Positions 8,153-16,890 of a DNA stretch of 35,186 bases are shown in pieces (position 1 is the first letter of the stretch; each line of letters opens with the position of its first letter). Below the pieces are notes generated by a model, which saw only the letters and a list, made by a program, of their open reading frames with translations, was not told the origin of the DNA and ran no database searches. The stretch lies in NCBI GenBank assembly GCA_902558395.1, contig CACEDS010000002.1, positions 162,043-197,228 on the forward strand, given 5' to 3'. Position numbers and translations under genes: made by a program. The stretch is from an uncultured SAR86 cluster bacterium. GTDB lineage: Bacteria > Pseudomonadota > Gammaproteobacteria > Magnimaribacterales > D2472.

Positions 8153-8371
8153 ATGCCTTCAATTATAATAAAAGAAACAGAACATTTTGACATTGGTCTT
8201 AGAAAGTTCAAACGTGCCTGTGAAAAAGCAGCGATTGTCCCTGAAATCAGAGCAAGAGAGTTCTATGAAAAACCAACTGAAAAAAGAAAGCGACTAATGG
8301 CAGCAGCCGTTAAACGTGCGAGAAAATCAAATAGAAAGTTTTCTTTCCCAAGACAAAGATCCTTTAGATAA
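8153..8371 (+). CDS. rpsU: 30S ribosomal protein S21
   Basis: The 72-residue basic protein matches bS21, with a short N-terminal strand ([26 protein letters not shown]), [13 protein letters not shown] and the Arg/Lys-rich C-terminal helix ending [13 protein letters not shown]21 sits by the anti-Shine-Dalgarno end of 16S rRNA and helps initiation. It is divergent from tsaD and followed by yqeY, the usual gammaproteobacterial order, although dnaG does not follow. No Shine-Dalgarno is visible before the ATG, and the inferred leader is about 6 bases. Confidence 0.97.
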   Translation: MPSIIIKETEHFDIGLRKFKRACEKAAIVPEIRAREFYEKPTEKRKRLMAAAVKRARKSNRKFSFPRQRSFR

Positions 8372-8373
8372 TC

Positions 8374-8820
8374 TTGACCCTTCTTTCTGAAATTCAATCT
8401 GATCTTAAACAAGCAATGCTTGATAAAGATGATATGACTCGCGACACTTTAAGAATGTTTAAGTCAGAAGTTCAAAAGTTTGAAATTGATAAACAAGAAA
8501 CTGTGGATGATGCAAAAGCCCTCTCCATTATCAATAAAATGATTAAACAAAGAAATGATTCTATCGCTCAATTTACAAATGGCGGCAGGTCAGATCTTGC
8601 TGAAAAAGAACAGCTTGAAGTTAACGTCTTGTCTAAGTACAAGCCAGCACAGCTAGACGAGTCTCAAATATCTGAAAAAGTTTCTAATGCTATCGCAGAA
8701 TCCGGTGCTACTTCTATGCAAGACATGGGTAAAGTCATGGGTATTCTAAAAAACTCAATTCCTGCTGGAACCGCTGATATGGGCTTAGTCAGCAAAATTG
8801 TTAAAGACAATTTATCTTAA
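8374..8820 (+). CDS. GatB/YqeY-domain protein
   Basis: The 148-residue protein consists almost entirely of the YqeY fold, the helical tail domain also found at the C-terminus of GatB. Typical segments are MLDKDDMTRDTLRMFKSEVQ, DAKALSIINKMIKQRNDSI, ELEVN-type hydrophilic linkers and QDMGKVMGILKNS. Freestanding YqeY proteins may bind tRNA or amidotransferase partners, but their role is not settled. The start is TTG at 8374, two bases after the rpsU stop; in many gammaproteobacteria yqeY likewise sits just downstream of rpsU. Confidence 0.9.
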   Translation: MTLLSEIQSDLKQAMLDKDDMTRDTLRMFKSEVQKFEIDKQETVDDAKALSIINKMIKQRNDSIAQFTNGGRSDLAEKEQLEVNVLSKYKPAQLDESQISEKVSNAIAESGATSMQDMGKVMGILKNSIPAGTADMGLVSKIVKDNLS

Positions 8821-8850
8821 TATTTGGATAATCATCCATAGGATAAAATT

Positions 8851-9555
8851 ATGGAAAGAAGCAACGACCGAAAGCTAAATCAACTAAGAAGCATAACCAT
8901 TGAACCAAATGTGAATATTCATGCAGAAGGATCTGTATTAGTCTCATTTGGAAACACCAAAGTGATATGTACTGCAACCATAGATACCAACGTTCCAAGA
9001 TGGATGCGAGGTAGTGATGAAGGCTGGGTTACTGCAGAATATGGCATGCTTCCAAGATCTACAAATGAAAGAATGAGCAGAGAGGCTGCAAGAGGTAAGC
9101 AAAGCGGCAGAACTCAAGAGATTCAAAGATTAATTGGTAGGTCGCTAAGACAAGCGGTAGATCTAAAATACATTAAAGGAAAAACCATTAATATTGATTG
9201 TGATGTAATCCAAGCAGATGGGGGCACAAGAACTGCTTCGATTACAGGTGGTTGCGTCGCATTATTTCTAGCTTTACAAAATCATCATGATGATCATAGA
9301 GCAATTAAAAGACATATAGCTGCTGTTTCATTGGGTATATTAAATGATGAAGTTGTCCTTGATCTTGATTACAAAGAGGATAGTAATGCTGAAACAGATT
9401 TAAACCTTGTTATGACAGATTCACTTGAACTGATAGAAATTCAAGGCACTGCTGAGGAAGCGCCTTTCACAAAAGATCAATTAAATCAAATGTTAGAGCT
9501 TGGAAGTTCTGCTATTGCTGATATTATTGAAAAACAAAAAGCCTGTTTGAAATAA
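8851..9555 (+). CDS. rph: Ribonuclease PH
   Basis: RNase PH is a phosphate-dependent 3'-5' exoribonuclease that trims tRNA 3' ends. The sequence matches E. coli Rph across its length: [80 protein letters not shown], and [11 protein letters not shown]. Length is 234 residues (usual ~238). The ATG follows AGGA with suitable spacing. It is immediately followed by pyrE, as in E. coli, but without the intergenic attenuator gap found there. Confidence 0.97.
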   Translation: MERSNDRKLNQLRSITIEPNVNIHAEGSVLVSFGNTKVICTATIDTNVPRWMRGSDEGWVTAEYGMLPRSTNERMSREAARGKQSGRTQEIQRLIGRSLRQAVDLKYIKGKTINIDCDVIQADGGTRTASITGGCVALFLALQNHHDDHRAIKRHIAAVSLGILNDEVVLDLDYKEDSNAETDLNLVMTDSLELIEIQGTAEEAPFTKDQLNQMLELGSSAIADIIEKQKACLK

Positions 9556-10194
9556 GTGGAAGACTATCAAAAAAAATTTCTTGAATTATCCTTAAATGCC
9601 AAAGTTTTAGAATTTGGTGACTTCACACTAAAATCTGGAAGACAAAGTCCTTATTTTTTTAATGCAGCTAGAATGCTTAATGGCGGTTATCTTTATGAGC
9701 TTGCACATTGCTATAAGCAAGCAATTGAAGCTGCTTATTTAAAGTTCGATTGTATATATGGACCTGCCTATAAAGGTATTTTTCTTGGTTCAATAATTGC
9801 TATGATTCTTGATAAAGATGGTTTCAAATATCCCTTATCATTTAATAGAAAAGAGATTAAAGATCATGGTGAGGGTGGAAGTGTAATTGGTAACAATCCT
9901 TCAGGAGACGTTTTAATTATTGATGATGTTATATCTGCAGGCACTGCTGCAAAAGAATCTATACAGATGATTAAATCAATTGAAGCTAATCCAAAAATAA
10001 TGCTTGTAGGATTAGACAGACAGGAAAGAGGCAGCGGTAATCTTTCTGCAAGAAGAGAGCTTGAAGAAGAATTTGACATGAAAGTTATATCTATAATTAA
10101 TTTAGATACTTTAATTACGTATTCAGAATCAACCCCAGGTTTTGAAGCCCATTTAGATAGACTTCAAGCATACAGAAACCAATGGGGTGCCTAA
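9556..10194 (+). CDS. pyrE: Orotate phosphoribosyltransferase
   Basis: PyrE joins orotate to PRPP to make orotidine 5'-phosphate in pyrimidine synthesis. The PRPP-binding motif VLIIDDVISAGTAAKES is clear, with FTLKSGRQSPYFFNAA near the N-terminus, IYGPAYKGIFLG, and FNRKEIKDHGEGG (catalytic loop). The length of 212 residues is normal. It starts with GTG directly after the rph stop, giving MEDYQKKFLELSLNAKVL. With no gap between rph and pyrE there is no room for the UTP-sensing attenuator known from E. coli, so control probably differs. Confidence 0.96.
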   Translation: MEDYQKKFLELSLNAKVLEFGDFTLKSGRQSPYFFNAARMLNGGYLYELAHCYKQAIEAAYLKFDCIYGPAYKGIFLGSIIAMILDKDGFKYPLSFNRKEIKDHGEGGSVIGNNPSGDVLIIDDVISAGTAAKESIQMIKSIEANPKIMLVGLDRQERGSGNLSARRELEEEFDMKVISIINLDTLITYSESTPGFEAHLDRLQAYRNQWGA

Positions 10195-10806
10195 ATGTTT
10201 TCAGGTATAGTTTCTCACAAGTCTAAGGTATTAAAGGTTGAAAATTTCAGTGATTTTATTCGCATTCATGTATCAACTCCTAAAAACTTTAATAAGGGCT
10301 TAAAAAAAGGAGCTAGCATCTCAGTCAATGGAGTATGCCTCACCGCAAAAGATAATGGCAGCAAAAATCTTAAATTTGATGTTATAGAAGAAACATTGCT
10401 GAAGACTAATTTAAAACATATCTCCAAAGGCGACATTGTAAATCTAGAAAGATCAATTAAAGCTTCATCTGAAATAGGGGGCCATCTTATGTCAGGGCAT
10501 ATTCATTTTACTGGAGAGGTAAAAAAAATATTTGAGAAAGAAAATACCAAAGATGTGAGAATATCAATTTCACGAAAATACTCAGACTACGTTTTAGAAA
10601 AAGGTTATATTGGCATTAATGGTTGTAGCTTAACTATAGGAAAGGTTTTCAAAAATCAATTTAACATTCATCTTATTCCCGAAACACTTAAAATTACAAA
10701 TTTAGAAAAACTTGAAGAAAAAAATTTGGTGAATATTGAAATTGATCAAACAACTATAGCGATAATTGATACGGTTAAGAAAACCCTAGCTGCTCAAAAA
10801 TCTTGA
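10195..10806 (+). CDS. ribE: Riboflavin synthase, alpha chain
   Basis: This enzyme dismutates two 6,7-dimethyl-8-ribityllumazine molecules into riboflavin and the diaminouracil precursor. The family start MFSGIV is present, and the two lumazine-binding repeats can be seen: SVNGVCLTA with GGHLMSGHIHFTG in the first half, and GYIGINGCSLTIG in the second. The 203-residue length is typical. It begins right after the pyrE stop (TAAATG). In E. coli nomenclature this chain is ribC/ribE. The last 21 bases overlap the 3' end of the convergent pyrB. Confidence 0.95.
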   Translation: MFSGIVSHKSKVLKVENFSDFIRIHVSTPKNFNKGLKKGASISVNGVCLTAKDNGSKNLKFDVIEETLLKTNLKHISKGDIVNLERSIKASSEIGGHLMSGHIHFTGEVKKIFEKENTKDVRISISRKYSDYVLEKGYIGINGCSLTIGKVFKNQFNIHLIPETLKITNLEKLEEKNLVNIEIDQTTIAIIDTVKKTLAAQKS

Positions 10807-11691
10807 TAAAACAGCCATTCGAATGGCAACACCATTTGCGATCTGGTTTCTAATTACAGATTGTTCAGACTGGTACACGCTTTCTGAAATTTCTACATAA
10901 TTCACAGGGCCAGGATGCATAATGATTGCGTCGCCTTTGGCTTGCTCAAGCTTCTCAGAAGTAAGTTGATATGCTTGTTTGTATTCATCTAGATCAAGAT
11001 CAAGCGTTTCTTCAAACCTTTCATATTGTATTCTTAGGGTCATAACCACATCGGCGTCATGAAGTGCGGCTACGAGATCGGGCTCATACGTTCCTAATGC
11101 AGGATTAGAAAATTTTGTAGACATGCTTGGATGACCACAAAAAGTTAGAGAATTAAATGAGAAATTTGAGACACCTTCAACAAAAGATGAAGTTACCCTC
11201 GAGTGATCAAGATCACCAACAATAACTATATTAAGATCATCTATGGTGCCTTTATGCTCAATTATTGTCATTAGATCAATCAAAGCCTGGGTTGGATGAG
11301 ATATTGAACCCTCTCCTCCATTGAGGAATATCATTTCTGGCAGATATTCTGCTAGATCCCTAATAACTGATTCAGGGTGCCTTAGGACACATAAGTCTAC
11401 ACCCATTAAACTTAGTGCGTCTACAGTCTCATAAATTGATTCACCTTTTTCAACAGATGAATTTGAAATATCAAAACCAACTACTGAACAGCCAAGATTT
11501 TTGGCTGCTATTTCAAAAGAGGATTTGGTTCTTGTGCTTGGCTCACAGAAAACATTTGCAATAGTTTTATCTGGAAATAAGTTTTCTTTTCGAAAAGAGC
11601 CATCATCTTGTTTAAAATTTTTTGCAAATTCTATGAGATCTAAAATTTCTTTTTTAGTTAAATCACTGATCGAGAGAAGATTTTTACTCAT
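10786..11691 (-). CDS. pyrB: Aspartate carbamoyltransferase catalytic subunit
   Basis: PyrB condenses carbamoyl phosphate with aspartate, the first committed pyrimidine step. The carbamoyl-phosphate motif FCEPSTRTKSSFE, the HPTQALIDLMTI segment, VGDLDHSRVTSS and the aspartate-binding VVMTLRIQYERF are present; length 301 is normal. Near the C-terminus the family's HPGP-N-R-G-V-E reads HPGPVNYVEI, so Arg-Gly is replaced by a single Tyr. No pyrI or pyrC-like partner is adjacent. The ATG overlaps the ridA stop region by 8 bases, and the 3' end overlaps ribE on the other strand. Confidence 0.94.
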   Translation of the reverse strand: MSKNLLSISDLTKKEILDLIEFAKNFKQDDGSFRKENLFPDKTIANVFCEPSTRTKSSFEIAAKNLGCSVVGFDISNSSVEKGESIYETVDALSLMGVDLCVLRHPESVIRDLAEYLPEMIFLNGGEGSISHPTQALIDLMTIIEHKGTIDDLNIVIVGDLDHSRVTSSFVEGVSNFSFNSLTFCGHPSMSTKFSNPALGTYEPDLVAALHDADVVMTLRIQYERFEETLDLDLDEYKQAYQLTSEKLEQAKGDAIIMHPGPVNYVEISESVYQSEQSVIRNQIANGVAIRMAVLSRFLSS

Positions 11692-12070
11692 GGCAAACTA
11701 AAACTGCATCCATTTCCACATTAACTCCAAGCGGCAAGGCTGAAACTTCAACCGTTGCTCTTGCTGGATAAGGTTCTGAAAAATATTTTTGCATTGTCTC
11801 ATTTACAACTGCAAAGTCATTCATATCGGTTATGTAAATTGTAAGTTTTACAATATCAGCAAGTGAGCCATTAGCCTCTTCACATATTGCCGTAAGATTT
11901 TTTATTACCTGCTCTGCCTGATCTTGAATTGAGGCGTTCATCAAGTCTCCGGTCTCTGGGTTGATAGCAACTTGACCAGAAACAAATGTGAATCCTCCAG
12001 CTGAAACAGCTTGAGAGTATGGCCCTATGGCTTTTGGGGCTTTTTCTGTGAAAATTATTTTCTTTGTCAT
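11684..12070 (-). CDS. ridA: RidA family 2-iminobutanoate/2-iminopropanoate deaminase
   Basis: RidA hydrolyses reactive enamine/imine intermediates released by PLP enzymes. The 128-residue protein shows APKAIGPYSQAV, FVSGQVAINPETGDL, QAEQVIKNLTAICEEANGSL and ARATVEVSALPLGVNVEMDAV, including the substrate-binding Arg of the family. It lies between spoT and pyrB; spoT-ridA adjacency is common in gammaproteobacteria. The 62-base gap before it contains no clear Shine-Dalgarno or promoter that I can call. Confidence 0.95.
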   Translation of the reverse strand: MTKKIIFTEKAPKAIGPYSQAVSAGGFTFVSGQVAINPETGDLMNASIQDQAEQVIKNLTAICEEANGSLADIVKLTIYITDMNDFAVVNETMQKYFSEPYPARATVEVSALPLGVNVEMDAVLVCHE

Positions 12071-12132
12071 GATTTATATATTAGATTTATTTTTTGATAT
12101 GCATTGTACATAAAATTGAATTTTAAGGTTTA

Positions 12133-14322
12133 TTATTTTTCGTTTATTAATCTTGTACAACTTGTTGTTATTTTTTTTGATCTAATCTTTAACATTACAT
12201 TATTTAATTCTTCAAGATCTTCGACATCTACCTCCATCTCAAAGGAGGCAAACGTGCTATCAATATTTTTTGTATTAATTTGTTCAATGTTTAGTCCTGC
12301 CTTTGTAAAAACTGAAACTAAATCAGCTAAAACACCCATTTCGTCAATAGTAACAATATTGATCTTTGCTGTGTAAACTAGGGTTTTGGTATTAACAGCC
12401 CACTTTCCTGGAATGTATCTTGGATCTTTAGAAATAAAAGGTGCAACCTGTTTGCATCGCTTATGGTGAATAACTATTCCTCTTTCTGTGTCAGAATGCG
12501 CTATTACAGGATCTTTATAGACAGGATGGCAGCATTTTGCAAAAACAACTGAAACTCCTTCAATATGATTATCATGAATGAAGACAGGTTTAATTTTCTT
12601 AGAGTCTTTGTCTTTTCTGATCTTTAAACCAGAATAAAATCTCTCTGCAACAATATTGCCAGTTCGCTTACCCGAGCCTAATTCTGTAAGAAGCTTATTT
12701 AGAGATGAAACCCCTATTGAATCTAGAACTCTCTTTAAAGTGCTGCCTCTGTAATCTTTTAAAGACTTTCCAGATCTTTGCAGCTCAGATTCCAGCATAA
12801 ACTTGCCCGCCTTTCTTGCCGATGAAACTTTTTGGGTTCTTAATCTGGCTCTGACTCCGCTCCTAGCTTTCCCTGTTACAACAAAGTTTAGCCATGCAGG
12901 ATCTGCTTCAACTAATTTACTTGATGTAATAATTTCAACTGTCTGGCCACTTTCAAGTTCTACATTTAAGGGGGCCTCTCTTCTATTTACCTTACAACCC
13001 ACAATACTATTTCCAAGACCAGTATGTACTTCATATGCGAAATCTATTGGAGTAGCTCCTGCTTTTAAAGCGTAAATATCTCCTTTAGGAGAGAATAAAT
13101 AGACCTCTGCAGGATCAAGATCTTTCTTAATAGAATCTGCAAACTCTGTAGGATTTGATGATTTCTTTTGCAGATCTATAAGACTTGATAACCACCTGCT
13201 AGCTCTTAACCCTGTTCCAATACCAGCATCATCATCTGTTTTATAACTCCAATGGGCTGCGATACCCATATTGGCAGTTGCCCACATGCTTCTTGTTTGA
13301 ATTTGAACTTCTATAGGAAAGGCATCTAACGCAAGTAAACTCGTGTGCAAGGCTTGATAGCCATTAGTTTTTGGAATAGCTATATAGTCCTTAAACTTAT
13401 TCTCAATTGGTGAGAAATAATTATGAATAATGCCTAAAGATCTATAACAATCATCGACAGAATCTACCAAAATTCTAAAACCATATACATCAAGTATTTC
13501 TGAAAATGGTTTATGTTTGGTTTTAATTTTATTGTAAATACTATAAAGATTCTTTTCCCTTCCCTTTACACCAGCATCTTCAACCCCATTGGACTTAAGT
13601 CGATTTTTTAGCTCTTTCCTTATCTTTTGTACTATTTTTTTTCTACCGCCGCTTGAAGTCTTAATTGCGCTTTTTAATAAATCAGCACGCATTGGGTGCA
13701 GGCATTTAAAAGCCCTGTCCTCAAGTTCTGCCCTCATATCTTGCATACCCACTCTTAGTGCTAATGGACCGTATAAATCTAAAGTCTCTTTTGATTTTTG
13801 TATTTGTTTTTTTCTGGGAACAAATTCAATGGTTCTCATATTATGCAGCCTGTCGCACAATTTAACCAAAATAACTCTTACATCATTTGCCATTGCTAAT
13901 GCCATTTTTTGAAGATTATTGGCATTTTTATCAGCTACATTTTTAAGATCTATTTTTCCTAATTTACTTACTCCGTCAACAATATGAGCCACATCATCAC
14001 CAAACATTTTAGCTAGGTTGCTTTTTTGAACATTACAGTCTTCGAGCACATCATGCATTAAAGCTGAACATACTGAGTCACAGTCCATTTTTAGTTCAAG
14101 TAATATTTCTGTAACAGCTACTGGATGAGTAATATAGTCTGAGCCATCTTTTCTTTTTTGGCCCATATGAGCATAAAAAGCAAATGAGTATGCTTTCTGA
14201 ATTTTTTTTATGTCTTCAGAGCTTAAGTATGTTTTACAAGTTTTATAAAGAGATGATGGGAGTTTTAATAGACTTTTATCGGAAAAATTAATCAGATGAT
14301 TTGGGAGAACCGATTCACTCAA
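12133..14322 (-). CDS. spoT: Bifunctional (p)ppGpp synthetase/hydrolase of the SpoT type
   Basis: This 729-residue alarmone enzyme has, in order, an HD hydrolase domain (HPVAVTEILLELK, LMHDVLEDC with His90-Asp91), a synthetase domain (DVYGFRILVDSVDDCY, KFKDYIAIPKTNGYQALHTSL), a TGS domain (EVYLFSPKGDIYALKAGATPIDFAYEVH), a zinc-finger/helical region and a C-terminal ACT domain (TIDEMGVLADLVSVFTKAGLNI). The intact HD and the KFKD form of the RxKD motif, rather than RelA's ExDD, point to a bifunctional SpoT. The start is TTG at 14322, supported by GGAGAG five bases upstream. The neighbour order rpoZ-spoT is conserved. Confidence 0.94.
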   Translation of the reverse strand: MSESVLPNHLINFSDKSLLKLPSSLYKTCKTYLSSEDIKKIQKAYSFAFYAHMGQKRKDGSDYITHPVAVTEILLELKMDCDSVCSALMHDVLEDCNVQKSNLAKMFGDDVAHIVDGVSKLGKIDLKNVADKNANNLQKMALAMANDVRVILVKLCDRLHNMRTIEFVPRKKQIQKSKETLDLYGPLALRVGMQDMRAELEDRAFKCLHPMRADLLKSAIKTSSGGRKKIVQKIRKELKNRLKSNGVEDAGVKGREKNLYSIYNKIKTKHKPFSEILDVYGFRILVDSVDDCYRSLGIIHNYFSPIENKFKDYIAIPKTNGYQALHTSLLALDAFPIEVQIQTRSMWATANMGIAAHWSYKTDDDAGIGTGLRASRWLSSLIDLQKKSSNPTEFADSIKKDLDPAEVYLFSPKGDIYALKAGATPIDFAYEVHTGLGNSIVGCKVNRREAPLNVELESGQTVEIITSSKLVEADPAWLNFVVTGKARSGVRARLRTQKVSSARKAGKFMLESELQRSGKSLKDYRGSTLKRVLDSIGVSSLNKLLTELGSGKRTGNIVAERFYSGLKIRKDKDSKKIKPVFIHDNHIEGVSVVFAKCCHPVYKDPVIAHSDTERGIVIHHKRCKQVAPFISKDPRYIPGKWAVNTKTLVYTAKINIVTIDEMGVLADLVSVFTKAGLNIEQINTKNIDSTFASFEMEVDVEDLEELNNVMLKIRSKKITTSCTRLINEK

Positions 14323-14342
14323 ATTAGCTCTCCAAAATTCAT

Positions 14343-14612
14343 TTATTCGACTGTTTCTGTTTCTTCAGTACCCGGTGCTGCAAAACCATCTAACAATACA
14401 TCTTCTTCTAGAGTTCTATCTAGTGTTTCTTTATCAAGAAGACCTGCTTCAATTTCTCTAAGTGCAACTAATGTTGGTTTATCATTATCCCACTCCACCA
14501 AAGGGTCTCTGCTAGTAGTTGTTAGCTGTCTAGCTCTTTTTGATGCCATGATAATGAGATCAAATCTACTTGGTACAACCTGTAAACAATCTTCTACTGT
14601 AATTCTAGCCAT
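14343..14612 (-). CDS. rpoZ: DNA-directed RNA polymerase omega subunit
   Basis: Omega helps assemble RNA polymerase by binding beta', and in gammaproteobacteria forms one ppGpp-binding site with it. The start [30 protein letters not shown] is diagnostic, followed by [14 protein letters not shown]; 89 residues is normal. AGGAG lies 8 bases before the ATG. It sits between gmk and spoT, exactly as in E. coli, placing a ppGpp-responsive polymerase part beside the ppGpp enzyme. Confidence 0.97.
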   Translation of the reverse strand: MARITVEDCLQVVPSRFDLIIMASKRARQLTTTSRDPLVEWDNDKPTLVALREIEAGLLDKETLDRTLEEDVLLDGFAAPGTEETETVE

Positions 14613-14633
14613 ATAATTTCTCCTAGGGAGCGT

Positions 14634-14662
14634 ATTCTATTTCTAATAAGACATTAAGACAA
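14634..14662 (-). promoter_or_regulatory. Putative sigma-70 promoter of rpoZ-spoT
   Basis: On the minus strand TTGTCT (14662-14657), a 17-base spacer and TAGAAT (14639-14634) form a -35/-10 pair that begins inside the last codons of gmk. It would give a leader of about 15 bases containing the AGGAG of rpoZ. Read by eye. Confidence 0.45.
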
Positions 14663-15271
14663 CATATCTCTTAATATCTTGATATTTATTTTATCGTTAT
14701 TTTTGGGTGATTTTCCATTAATAATAATATTAACTATTTCCTCATAGGCTTGCTCGAAGTTATCGTTTAATACTCTGTAATCAAATTCTTCAGCACACCT
14801 TAACTCTTCCTTTGCATTTTCAAGCCTGGTGTCAATTACATTTTCTGAATCTAAGCCCCTAGCTAGTAATCTTTTTTCTAGCTCTTCAATACTTGGAGGA
14901 ATAATAAATATTGAAATATGATCGGTGCCAGTATTTTTTATAAGCTTAAAGCCTTGAACATCTATATCACAAATTACATTTATTCCTTTATTTAGTCTTT
15001 CATCAATATATTTACGTAAAGTACCGTATTGATAGTTGTGAACTATTGCACATTCAATAAAAGCATCTTCTTCTTTCAAGGAATTAAACTCATTTTCAGT
15101 CACAAAAAAGTAATGTTTACCCTCTTCCTCTCCTTTTCTTGGCGATCTTGTAGTAGCTGATATTGAAAGTTCAATATTTTCAAAGTTGGCAAGGATTGAT
15201 TGAATTAAAGAAGATTTTCCCGCACCAGATGGAGCAGCAACGACGAATAACTTGCCCTTTCTATTATTCAA
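14654..15271 (-). CDS. gmk: Guanylate kinase
   Basis: Gmk phosphorylates GMP to GDP with ATP. The P-loop APSGAGKSSLI starts near residue 13; ATTRSPRKGEEEGKHYFFV is the GMP-binding region, with ECAIVHNYQYGT, and RLENAKEELRCAEEFDYRVLND is the C-terminal family signature. Length 205 is standard. The start is TTG at 15271, overlapping the yicC stop by 8 bases; no ATG lies closer that keeps the P-loop intact. Gmk acts on the guanine nucleotide pool next to ppGpp metabolism (rpoZ-spoT downstream). Confidence 0.96.
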   Translation of the reverse strand: MNNRKGKLFVVAAPSGAGKSSLIQSILANFENIELSISATTRSPRKGEEEGKHYFFVTENEFNSLKEEDAFIECAIVHNYQYGTLRKYIDERLNKGINVICDIDVQGFKLIKNTGTDHISIFIIPPSIEELEKRLLARGLDSENVIDTRLENAKEELRCAEEFDYRVLNDNFEQAYEEIVNIIINGKSPKNNDKINIKILRDMLS

Positions 15272-16115
15272 TATTTTGAGCCTGCTCGCGCATTTCCTCG
15301 ACTATAAGCTTCATATCTAAAGCTATTTGTTTATATTTGGGTATATCTAATTTAACTGATAATGTACTAGTTTCTCTGAATAATTCTTGTAAGATAAAAT
15401 CTATCTTTTTTCCGCTTCCACTTATGGACACCAACTCTTTTTTTAGAGAAGAAGTGTGAAAATTTATTCTTTCTATTTCCTCTGCAACATCATGCTTCAA
15501 AACAAGCAAGGCCACTTCTTGAGCAAGCCTGTCATTATCAACAGTTTCACATATATTATGAACTTTCTTTTTAAGAGATTCAGATCTTATTTTTAATAAT
15601 TTTTTATTAGAGCTTTCCAGCTTAGAAATACACTTATTAATTTTATTTAATTTAAATAAAAATAATTTATTTATTTTTTCTCCTTCTGCAGCTCTATTTA
15701 ATAAAAAAGTTTTAAAAGCATCTTTAAAAACTTTCTTTATTAAGTTTTGGTTAACTTGAATTTTTTGTTCTGTCTTAATGATTCCAGGAATGTCTTTAAT
15801 ATCTGAGAAAGCTAGCTTTTTAATTTCTAAAAGCTTAACTTCATCAATTGATTTACCCAAATTTCTTAAAGACTCTTTATTGATTATGTATGAATTGCTA
15901 GATGGAAATTTTAATTTTAGTCTTATGTCTAATGTTCCTCTTTTAACCTTTTTACTAATAGCATCTCTAATAAATAGATCAAGCTCACTGCTAATATCGT
16001 TAGGCTTGATAGATATATCTAAGAATCTGTGATTGACTGATTTAATTTCACAGTAAATTTCTGTTTCTTTGTTTATATGCCTTGAATGCCCAAAGCCCGT
16101 CATACTTGATGTCAT
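15264..16115 (-). CDS. yicC: YicC-family endoribonuclease-like protein
   Basis: The 283-residue protein has the YicC N-terminal signature (MTGFGHSR, EIKSVNHRFLDI, RGTLDIRLKL) and the C-terminal DUF1732 region (KKIDFILQELFRETSTLSVKLD, ALDMKLIVEEMREQAQNIE). YicC has been linked to RNA turnover and has endoribonuclease activity in E. coli. It lies directly before gmk, a pairing found across many bacteria. The ATG at 16115 gives four residues before MTGFG; the next ATG at that Met is a possible alternative start. Confidence 0.92.
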   Translation of the reverse strand: MTSSMTGFGHSRHINKETEIYCEIKSVNHRFLDISIKPNDISSELDLFIRDAISKKVKRGTLDIRLKLKFPSSNSYIINKESLRNLGKSIDEVKLLEIKKLAFSDIKDIPGIIKTEQKIQVNQNLIKKVFKDAFKTFLLNRAAEGEKINKLFLFKLNKINKCISKLESSNKKLLKIRSESLKKKVHNICETVDNDRLAQEVALLVLKHDVAEEIERINFHTSSLKKELVSISGSGKKIDFILQELFRETSTLSVKLDIPKYKQIALDMKLIVEEMREQAQNIE

Positions 16116-16161
16116 AACTTTATTGTATTTTGCCTAGAGTTATTGTTCTAGTTTAATTTTT

Positions 16162-16830
16162 TTAAAATTTAAATCCTGTCTGTTTTAACTTGGTATTTAT
16201 AATTGATTTTTCAGAAAAAAGAATTTCTGAATCCTCAGAACAGTTAATAATATTAGCTCGGCTGCTTTCAGATTTGTATTCAATAAAATGAGCTATTATT
16301 TTTGCAGCTTGATCTCTATGTAATTTATTATGAGAAGTCTTTTTTGATTGGTTGTCGTATAAACCTGAGAATCTAAGAATGGTGAGTTTAGGCCCAAGTA
16401 TTTGGGATAAAGCTATTTCATATTCTAGGATCAGTTTGCCTCTAAATTCAGAGGGTTTTTCTATTGATTTTTCATCTACAGCACCTTTATGGTGACCGCC
16501 ATAGACTCTAGTAGAAGATATTGCAATTACCTTATTAATATTTAGATTTGATAATAGGTTTAAGATATTTTTTGTGGCAATTATAAAGCCATCTTTATAA
16601 CCTTTCTCGTCAAGGCTGCTAGGCTTGGGGATTATTATTGCTGAATCAAAATTTTTAGCTTTTAAATCAATTTTTTTATCTGAAAGCCAGTCCCAGTTAA
16701 ATTTATTTATATTTGGATTGTTAGAATCATTTCTTGAAATAGCAGAAATATTTATTGATTCAGTACCGATAACTTTTATTAATCTTTTGGCAATATCTCC
16801 ATAGCCTATTATTAGGATATTTTTCTGCAT
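16162..16830 (-). CDS. NAD(P)-binding epimerase-like protein (extended SDR)
   Basis: The 222-residue protein begins with a Rossmann fold, ILIIGYGDIAKRLIKVIG, and has AISSTRVYGGH with an SDR-like YGG region, and ILRFSGLYD. This resembles the YeeZ/NAD-dependent epimerase group. The GxGxxG loop is present as GYGDIAK with the last Gly replaced by Ala. The expected YxxxK catalytic pair is not clear, so it may bind a nucleotide without classic epimerase chemistry. The substrate is unknown. It lies between hppA and yicC on the same strand, separated from hppA by a strong hairpin. Confidence 0.65.
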   Translation of the reverse strand: MQKNILIIGYGDIAKRLIKVIGTESINISAISRNDSNNPNINKFNWDWLSDKKIDLKAKNFDSAIIIPKPSSLDEKGYKDGFIIATKNILNLLSNLNINKVIAISSTRVYGGHHKGAVDEKSIEKPSEFRGKLILEYEIALSQILGPKLTILRFSGLYDNQSKKTSHNKLHRDQAAKIIAHFIEYKSESSRANIINCSEDSEILFSEKSIINTKLKQTGFKF

Positions 16831-16842
16831 CAGTTAATTTTA

Positions 16843-16875
16843 CACATGATCCAGAGAAGAATCTCTGGATCTGTG
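16843..16875 (-). terminator. Hairpin downstream of hppA
   Basis: A 10-bp perfect stem (GATCCAGAGA at 16848-16857 with TCTCTGGATC at 16862-16871, loop AGAA) is extended by CACA/TGTG across one bulged T. It lies 16 bases past the hppA stop and before the epimerase-like gene. On the minus strand the following bases are TGTGTAAAATT, without a long U run, so it may be a weak intrinsic terminator or an mRNA-stabilising 3' hairpin. Confidence 0.6.
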
Positions 16876-16890
16876 TTTATTTAGAAAAAA

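Noticed and set aside
12104-12376. A 90-codon plus-strand open frame at the spoT 3' end
   Set aside because: It lies mostly antisense to the conserved ACT domain of spoT, and its hydrophobic translation comes from AT-rich sequence.
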